11,916 nucleotides of DNA from Chlamydiota bacterium (GTDB lineage Bacteria; Chlamydiota; Chlamydiia; Chlamydiales; JAJFMK01), in the NCBI GenBank assembly GCA_021772215.1, contig JAJFMK010000018.1:1-11916 (forward strand). Reading direction: 5' to 3'. The stretch's first letter is position 1; each line of letters starts with the position of its first letter. The position numbers were made by a program, and so were the translations under genes. Positions 8,601 to 11,916 of the stretch are shown piece after piece. Below the pieces are notes generated by a model. It was not told the DNA's origin, ran no database searches, and saw only the letters and a list, made by a program, of their open reading frames with translations.

Positions 8601-9137
8601 AAAGGGGATAAAACTTTCTTACGCTTTGCTGCTGATTCACGTTATTACATCGCTTCTGAAGAGCGTGAGGCTTTTGATATGGCCAAAGTATTGCAAGATA
8701 GTGAGGTTCAATTTGATTGGAGAGAACCTCTCTTTATCAAAGGGCGAGGTGTCACAATTGCTATCAAAGATATGAAGCTTGATGTTACCCCGGCGCAGCT
8801 CTGCTATGTTACAGATGCGAAAAATCCTGAAAACGATTCAGATGCGGCTACAGGTCATGAGATAGATGAGCGCCTTGGCATAGACATAACAGCCCTTAAT
8901 CAGCTGTTGGCCCGTAAAGCTGGTACCATCTCATTTCTTGACGGCGCTCTAAATTTAGGCTTTGTCGACGGAAGCCTATCTTTGGTAGATGCCAATGGAG
9001 AGATCTCTATCTCCTGGGAGGGGCAAGAGCCGAAGGTATTTCCCAAAGACGTCCTTCGTCAGCCGCTTCAGTTGGGAGTCCAATATACGCTCCGCCATAA
9101 CGGAACAGATTACTCCTTCAAGATAAGAGAAGTTTGA
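5625..9137 (+). CDS. large modular hypothetical protein, third paralogue, with LPPPP repeats
   Basis: Unrecognised 1170-residue protein. The family helical domain is at about 25-152 (LTRLSRGLQEL, KVNFRAKLFN, LIRIVFKVINAL, PFYQPL). It is followed by four tandem proline units (166-201). Then come beta-rich modules: about 228-310, 330-425, 540-625, 626-712, 866-960, 970-1050 and 1080-1170. The last ends in LQLGVQYTLRHNG..YSFKIREV, matching the module ends of the other paralogues. Between modules lie low-complexity linkers: acidic Ser/Asp plus GTPN/GTPK/GSPR (478-501), and a Pro/Ser, acidic, then basic linker (724-845). There is no signal peptide and no clear membrane helix. LPPPP fits the known class I EVH1 ligand pattern and proline-rich profilin ligands, so an actin-related host role is possible but only inferred. 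A strong terminator follows 22 bases after the stop codon. Confidence 0.85.
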   Translation: MTCPRTPAPPVHTGCYQKAPLTTSIDYARGKFRSAPRDILSETLMWIFGLEIARLTRLSRGLQELKSQAAKGHGPLFNELRGRTESQKVNFRAKLFNWKEELTAATQPSPLIRIVFKVINALISCFGYQELKAPFYQPLRTTEINDIMTALKRASEVPDPNRTAENPLPPPPGRNPLPPPPCQDPLPPPPDQDPLPPPPPTPQEFSRLGDINGYPAVIAFPAPPNGHEMSVNKISISGLEGAELQCFHNRALLRFSNQDLGSICLAKQEGFRYDIIHNAPPANSPIEIAYDAKYQLTVGDRVVLFCLSRPATSAKINVDGEQKEVESDQETEIEDTNLALRLIDGKPCLTINKSDKAVTVTEYNSRNQIKNRVNCVTGEGRNRTVAGLPIPDVYNNEIVNLELLQKESIEVIVKGDRKVFSLASLKDSPAKITYFPQDKLIPFGSSVNSRGGHQLISYRQLIEGARVTHPDDTSHNDVSDSESESGLYGTPNGTPKGSPRGIHTISPWGVAANGQFPAGPVPFLTPITPLRTATDGERAKEIRFDLGGEETSYPLIENEGQNPPLYVEYRDENLVVKSQPDTKFTIMKENDDPLVITTDGVEVEPGQVYLVRSSNLQLLLTFTVPQRLCQVQKGEMTHLLDKSGEKISLSDFATITLGNKAARLLPVKEGVTFRTQISPEQTLSEEGVELEEGMIYYLKCGATELEFECRSLKFVPGSLTLFESPMKEHSDSPDQPFTHSGESSKSLAPPSPEQPSIAGQSSQSLAPPVSHVETPKPKRQLKPAPWPAPAPSVSPTRAKFMAKLSQLRRAQMHSPSSDADSDSDSVESRDSQKKKGPAKRALFAPIVGSSRVIEETPPRFKIEDRVVVPFKIGDVTRSLVSDNFVDPLVERGCGKHVALAPFGNSAVIFPFPGKETTVRISGKEHLIKGNEQKILPTGCPMTLLVGGEEKLKFLIQRAKPDLKGYVVKGSESEEVRYDHDMNEIVPGVSILFKGDKTFLRFAADSRYYIASEEREAFDMAKVLQDSEVQFDWREPLFIKGRGVTIAIKDMKLDVTPAQLCYVTDAKNPENDSDAATGHEIDERLGIDITALNQLLARKAGTISFLDGALNLGFVDGSLSLVDANGEISISWEGQEPKVFPKDVLRQPLQLGVQYTLRHNGTDYSFKIREV
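5697..6080 (+). repeat. family helical domain, copy in third paralogue
   Basis: Encodes residues about 25-152. KVNFRAKL is identical to the first paralogue's copy, while the AN after the EL helix has become TAATQ. Confidence 0.7.
6120..6227 (+). repeat. four tandem 27-bp units encoding (N/D)PLPPPPxx
   Basis: Units at 6120-6146, 6147-6173, 6174-6200 and 6201-6227 encode NPLPPPPGR, NPLPPPPCQ, DPLPPPPDQ and DPLPPPPPT. The DNA differs at many third positions while the protein motif holds, which points to selection on the peptide rather than very recent slippage. Confidence 0.9.
7089..7124 (+). repeat. three tetrapeptide repeats GTPN-GTPK-GSPR
   Basis: Residues 489-500 of the third paralogue, directly after an acidic Ser/Asp/Glu stretch (478-486). 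This is a low-complexity linker between beta modules. Confidence 0.7.
8119..8128 (+). other. run of ten A inside the third paralogue
   Basis: Encodes Lys833-835 (with the last base pair of Gln832). One extra A leads to a stop three codons after the lysines; one A fewer leads to a stop eleven codons after them. The tract lies in a linker between folded modules, so slippage would give a product of about 840 residues lacking the last modules. Confidence 0.6.
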
Positions 9138-9159
9138 AGTTTCTCCTGATTCTTATCTG

Positions 9160-9195
9160 CCCCGCCATCTGACGACCGGATGGTGGGGTTTTTTT
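9160..9195 (+). terminator. rho-independent terminator of the paralogue block
   Basis: CCCCGCCATC (9160-9169) pairs with GATGGTGGGG (9179-9188), ten pairs with a single G-U, around a nine-base loop. Seven T follow. It begins 22 bases after the stop of the third paralogue. Confidence 0.93.
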
Positions 9196-9202
9196 CATTA
9201 TA

Positions 9203-9262
9203 ATCGTTGAGGTGGGGGGTATAAAATTTCAACGATATGAACAATGTAACGATGCAAACGAT
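9203..9262. repeat. cluster of AACGAT/ATCGTT hexamers including an 8-bp inverted repeat
   Basis: ATCGTTGA (9203-9210) and TCAACGAT (9229-9236) are perfect inverted arms 18 bases apart. Two further direct AACGAT copies occur at 9248-9253 and 9257-9262. The cluster lies between the terminator and the candidate promoter of the next gene, and may be a regulator-binding array. Confidence 0.5.
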
Positions 9263-9308
9263 GAGAGACGAAAGAAATTCAATTTCTTACTCCCAAGTTT
9301 AAATTTTC

Positions 9309-9337
9309 TTGACAGTTACAAAAAAATACGCTTTACT
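9309..9337 (+). promoter_or_regulatory. candidate sigma66-type promoter
   Basis: A perfect -35 TTGACA (9309-9314), a 17-base spacer and TTTACT (9332-9337; four of six). The predicted start, near 9344, gives a leader of about 22 bases containing AAGGAG (9355-9360) five bases before the ATG at 9366. Confidence 0.55.
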
Positions 9338-9365
9338 GACACTCAATTTTTTATAAGGAGAGAAA

Positions 9366-9713
9366 ATGTCATTTAGCGATTATCAAAAAAAAGTTGGGAC
9401 AACGGCAGCTTTAGTTACTCTGGGAGCTCTTAGTTCACCCTTAAGCCGCGATGAGAAGAAGGGGGCTCTTTTAGCCATTATAGGTATTGCTACTGCTCTC
9501 CTTCTAAATGAAAAAGGTCAAGAGACGGACAAAGTGGAGAAAACCGAGGTCAAGTCAGAAACAGTGGTTGCAGGTGGAGTTAGAGTTACCAGAACAACAA
9601 CGACCACGACTGAAGAGCTTGAAATTCCCTCAGATGTTTTCAGGAGTGCTGTAAAAGGTGGAGGAGGGAAAATCCCTTCTGGTAGTGATTACCTTACCTT
9701 GACCTCATCTTAG
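9366..9713 (+). CDS. small hypothetical membrane-associated protein
   Basis: Unrecognised 115-residue protein with an independent promoter and a good Shine-Dalgarno, so likely real. A weakly hydrophobic stretch (TTAALVTLGAL, 12-22), a short charged turn (SRDEKKG) and a stronger hydrophobic segment (GALLAIIGIATALLL, 33-47) make a two-lobed hydrophobic region. A polar tail follows with six consecutive Thr (77-82) and a Gly-rich patch (98-101). Two closely spaced hydrophobic lobes are the hallmark of chlamydial inclusion-membrane (Inc) proteins, but the first lobe here is short, so that reading is tentative. Eight A occur near the start of the gene (9385-9392). Its last 20 bases overlap the end of the opposite-strand BI-1-like gene. 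Confidence 0.7.
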   Translation: MSFSDYQKKVGTTAALVTLGALSSPLSRDEKKGALLAIIGIATALLLNEKGQETDKVEKTEVKSETVVAGGVRVTRTTTTTTEELEIPSDVFRSAVKGGGGKIPSGSDYLTLTSS

Positions 9714-10434
9714 ATAGCAGCCTCAAGATCTCGATATAGAGCCAAACGAGAGTCACCATCAGAGCGAAGGCGCCATACCACTCCATATATTTGGGGGCGC
9801 CCGCCTTTGAGCCCTTGTCGATAAAGTCGAAGTCTAAGACGAGGTTTAAGGCGGCGATGCCGACCACAAAGAGGCTAAAGAGAATCCCAAAGAGACCATT
9901 TCCGAAGATGAAGGGGATCTGGACGCCAAAGAAGCTTAGCATAATAGAGGCGAAGTAGACGAGGGCGATCCCGCCTGTTGCGGCGACGATGCCGAAACGG
10001 AAGCGGTCGGTCACCTGGATGATGCCACTTTGGTAGACAAAGAGCATCATCGCCATGACGGCGAAGGTGAGAGTGATAGCTTGGAAGGCGATCCCGGGGT
10101 ACTGCGCATTGAGAGTCGCGCTAATGCCTCCTAGAAAGAGTCCCTCAAGTAGTGCGTAGATCGGTGAAGTGTAGGGAGCGGTATTTGGCTTGAAGATGGT
10201 GATCATGGCGACGATAAAGCCACCAAAGACACCACCCATCATCGCGCCATTGACGAAACCAACATTTCCTTGGAGAAAGTTGACCCAGGTCCAGCCCGCT
10301 GTAACCAGCGACAGGAGAAGTAAAATCCCGGTTTTGAGCATGGTGCCGCTTGTCGTCATGACATCTCTGTCAGAGCCAAAGCGTCCATAGCGAGTAAAGA
10401 GTTGATTATTTAAAGCTGGATTTGCACTACGCAT
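9694..10434 (-). CDS. Bax inhibitor-1/YccA-family integral membrane protein
   Basis: A 246-residue inner-membrane protein with seven predicted helices (roughly 35-54, 63-81, 90-109, 116-137, 148-170, 181-205, 217-241). It begins with the NPAL motif and then MTTSGTMLKTGILLLL, typical of one bacterial branch of the BI-1 superfamily. LDFDFID near the end of helix 6 carries the acidic residues which in characterised relatives form a pH-sensitive aspartate pair gating a Ca2+ leak; the exact role here is unknown. The frame extends to a GTG at 10443. I chose the ATG at 10434 because GAGG (10446-10443) lies eight bases before it and overlaps the GTG. Transcribed away from sctJ, with a 141-bp gap between the chosen starts. 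Confidence 0.9.
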   Translation of the reverse strand: MRSANPALNNQLFTRYGRFGSDRDVMTTSGTMLKTGILLLLSLVTAGWTWVNFLQGNVGFVNGAMMGGVFGGFIVAMITIFKPNTAPYTSPIYALLEGLFLGGISATLNAQYPGIAFQAITLTFAVMAMMLFVYQSGIIQVTDRFRFGIVAATGGIALVYFASIMLSFFGVQIPFIFGNGLFGILFSLFVVGIAALNLVLDFDFIDKGSKAGAPKYMEWYGAFALMVTLVWLYIEILRLLSKMRSR

Positions 10435-10464
10435 AAGAGTCACCTCACAATTTTATAATACCGC

Positions 10465-10473
10465 ATTATAGCA
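10465..10473 (-). promoter_or_regulatory. extended -10 promoter of the BI-1-like gene
   Basis: On the minus strand TGC-TATAAT is a perfect extended -10. No good -35 is seen upstream, which extended -10 promoters tolerate. The predicted start, near 10458, gives a leader of about 24 bases containing the GAGG ribosome site. Confidence 0.55.
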
Positions 10474-10524
10474 CATTGCCCTTGTTTTCGGGTAAGGTTT
10501 TGCGTTATCTTCTATATACGAAAG

Positions 10525-10553
10525 TTGTCATTATTGCCGATTTACTTTATTTA
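10525..10553 (+). promoter_or_regulatory. possible promoter for the T3SS operon
   Basis: TTGTCA (10525-10530; five of six) with a 17-base spacer to TATTTA (10548-10553; three of six). The -10 is poor. If used, transcription would start around 10560, which would favour the ATG at 10576 over the GTG at 10564 as the sctJ start. Confidence 0.25.
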
Positions 10554-10575
10554 AGGATTCGAGGTGTCTTGCCAA

Positions 10576-11574
10576 ATGTTAAAGAAATTTCAACCCGTTG
10601 TGGTGCTTTTTACCCTTTTAGCTCTTGTTCTCTCTGCTTGCGCATCGACGCGGACGATTGTCAATGGTCTTGATGAGAGGGAGGCGAATGAAATTTTAGT
10701 CTTTCTCTCAAACAAGGGGATTGATGCGCATAAAGCGAAGAGTGCTGAAGGGGGCGGCGTCGGAGCAGCGAAAGCGACCCTTTGGGATATTCAAGTCGAT
10801 GAGGCGAAGGCGACGCAGGCGATGGCGCTTCTCAATATTGCCGGTCTTCCTAGAAGACGCGCCCAATCACTCCTCGGTATTTTTGCAGGAGGAGGTCTCG
10901 TTCCGTCGCAGATGGAGGAGAAGATCCGCTTTCAGGCTGGTCTGGCAGAGCAGATCGCCTCAACCATTCGAAAAATCGATGGTGTCTTAGATGCCGATGT
11001 GCAGCTCTCCTTCCCCGAAGAGGATCCACTCAATCCCGATAAGAACAAAGAGAAGGTGAGTGCAGCGGTCTATGTGAAACATTCCGGTGTGTTAGATGAT
11101 CCCAACGCCCATCTGCCAACAAAGATCCGCCGTCTTGTTGCCAGCAGTATTCCCGGCTTAGAGTTTGACCATGTCACCGTCATTGGGGATAAGGCGCGCT
11201 ACGCCGACGTTCTGCAGCCGGTCGCTAAGTCTGAGCGTAAGTTTGTCTCGATCTGGACCGTACTTGTGGCGCAGGAGTCGTCGGGGCGCTTCAGAACACT
11301 CTTCTTTACTTTCTCTATCATTACACTTGTCTGCCTCCTTGGCGTGATGTGGCTCATCTGGAAGGCCTATCCGGTGATCCGCTCATCGGGAGGAATGAAA
11401 CAGCTCTTTAAATTGAGTCCCATTTTACCTGAAGAGATGAAAAAGTCTGAGGAGAAGAAAGAGGAGGAGACAGAGGAAGAAGAGGAAACTGAAGAGCCCG
11501 AGGAAGAGACAGAGGAAGAGGAGAAGGGGGAAGAGGAGGAAGGAGCTGACGAAGAACCGGGCGATGTGACATGA
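10576..11574 (+). CDS. sctJ: type III secretion inner-membrane ring lipoprotein SctJ
   Basis: Forms the inner-membrane ring of the T3SS basal body (YscJ/PrgK/FliF family, chlamydial CdsJ). It starts with a lipoprotein signal peptide; lipobox LSAC gives a lipidated Cys at residue 22. Landmarks follow: GLDEREANEILVFLSNKGI, TLWDIQV, NIAGLPR, EKIRFQAGLAEQIASTIRKIDGV and RRLVASSIPGLE, all close to Chlamydia CdsJ. One membrane helix lies near 241-264 (TLVCLLGVMWLIWKAYPVI). The cytoplasmic tail is extremely acidic: of the last 47 residues 27 are Glu. Start alternatives: ATG 10576 (GAGG upstream, long spacing, MLKK signal start) or GTG 10564 (AAGGA six bases before), which would add four residues. 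First gene of the operon in this window. Confidence 0.93.
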   Translation: MLKKFQPVVVLFTLLALVLSACASTRTIVNGLDEREANEILVFLSNKGIDAHKAKSAEGGGVGAAKATLWDIQVDEAKATQAMALLNIAGLPRRRAQSLLGIFAGGGLVPSQMEEKIRFQAGLAEQIASTIRKIDGVLDADVQLSFPEEDPLNPDKNKEKVSAAVYVKHSGVLDDPNAHLPTKIRRLVASSIPGLEFDHVTVIGDKARYADVLQPVAKSERKFVSIWTVLVAQESSGRFRTLFFTFSIITLVCLLGVMWLIWKAYPVIRSSGGMKQLFKLSPILPEEMKKSEEKKEEETEEEEETEEPEEETEEEEKGEEEEGADEEPGDVT

Positions 11575-11916
11575 GTAGTAGAAGCGTCGAAGAGAGAAAA
11601 AAAGAGCTGATGCTTCTCTCTCTTTCACACCACTTTTTTAAAGAGCGTGCCCCTGACTTTTTGAAGAGAGTCGGGGAGTTCTCCGCAGAGGATTTTTCCC
11701 ACTTCGGCAACCCTAAAGAGGCGATCACCTTTAACGCAGAGTTTGCTAGAAGGATCCACTACTCTTGGATTGCTGAGCTTCTACCAGGCTTTCCCAAGAC
11801 CGTCCAGCGTGCAGTGCTCCACTCATTAGATCCTGAGCAGGCCTCTAAAGCAGCCTCACTTGTAGAACTAAAATATCAGCCCAAAAAGGCAAAGCCTCTT
11901 ATAGATGAGTTTGCCA
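11571..11916 (+). CDS. T3SS operon protein following sctJ (CT560-like, probable SctK), 5' part
   Basis: The first 115 codons are visible; the gene runs off the right edge. Its ATG overlaps the sctJ stop in an ATGA junction (11571-11574), so the two are translationally coupled. In Chlamydia the gene after cdsJ is CT560, which precedes cdsL and has been proposed as the SctK-type cytoplasmic sorting-platform adaptor. Position plus the segment FARRIHYSWIAELLPGFP (residues about 58-75) support equivalence. The protein begins with a charged stretch (SVEERKKE), has no signal peptide, and is rich in short amphipathic helices. The identity rests mainly on gene order. Confidence 0.75.
   Translation, partial: MSSRSVEERKKELMLLSLSHHFFKERAPDFLKRVGEFSAEDFSHFGNPKEAITFNAEFARRIHYSWIAELLPGFPKTVQRAVLHSLDPEQASKAASLVELKYQPKKAKPLIDEFA

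Noticed and set aside
8569..8775. Plus-strand 68-codon open frame within the third paralogue
   Set aside because: Out-of-frame shadow without a ribosome site or recognisable features.
10520..10543. Sigma28-like promoter before sctJ (AAAGTT and GCCGATTT)
   Set aside because: The spacer is 8 bases rather than about 11, and only the -10 half resembles the consensus.
11408..11728. Minus-strand Leu/Pro/Ser-rich open frames opposite the sctJ tail
   Set aside because: They are the reverse complement of the Glu-rich purine stretch and have no independent support.

Overview
The window looks like chromosome of an environmental member of the Chlamydiota (the Parachlamydia/Waddlia/Simkania side rather than Chlamydiaceae). 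Three independent signs agree. A phosphatidylserine decarboxylase has chlamydial-type sequence. A cysteine-rich beta-barrel outer-membrane protein of the large chlamydial/Legionella MOMP-like family sits beside it. The right edge carries the start of a type III secretion (T3SS) operon in the order known from Chlamydia (sctJ, then the CT560-type gene). Base composition is moderate. I cannot name the genus from sequence alone.

Layout. 66-1142 (-): MOMP-like outer-membrane protein. 1161-2045 (+): psd, divergent from it with only 18 bp between the start codons. That gap holds a 12-bp palindrome, two overlapping extended -10-like elements and no Shine-Dalgarno. 2167-9137 (+): three unrecognised genes of 352, 752 and 1170 codons that are paralogues of one another. 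Each begins with a roughly 125-residue helical domain, present twice in the middle gene, and continues with beta-rich modules. The two larger ones have proline-rich linkers, and the largest carries four tandem 9-residue LPPPP units. A strong rho-independent terminator closes the block (9160-9195). 9366-9713 (+): a small, probably membrane-anchored protein with its own promoter, overlapping tail-to-tail with 9694-10434 (-), a seven-helix Bax inhibitor-1/YccA-type protein. 10576-11574 (+): sctJ, the T3SS inner-ring lipoprotein, with a very Glu-rich tail. 11571-11916 (+): the CT560-type (probably SctK) gene, translationally coupled and cut by the window edge.

How the parts fit. Psd and the barrel protein are envelope housekeeping. 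SctJ and the following gene belong to the secretion machine. The paralogous triplet is the novel part: no signal peptide, modular architecture, internal duplication, proline-rich eukaryote-style motifs and a nearby T3SS operon make host-directed effectors a reasonable but unproven hypothesis. Apart from the frames running off the window edges, I see no broken genes, RNA genes, CRISPR or insertion sequences, and no gene-free stretch over 300 bp.
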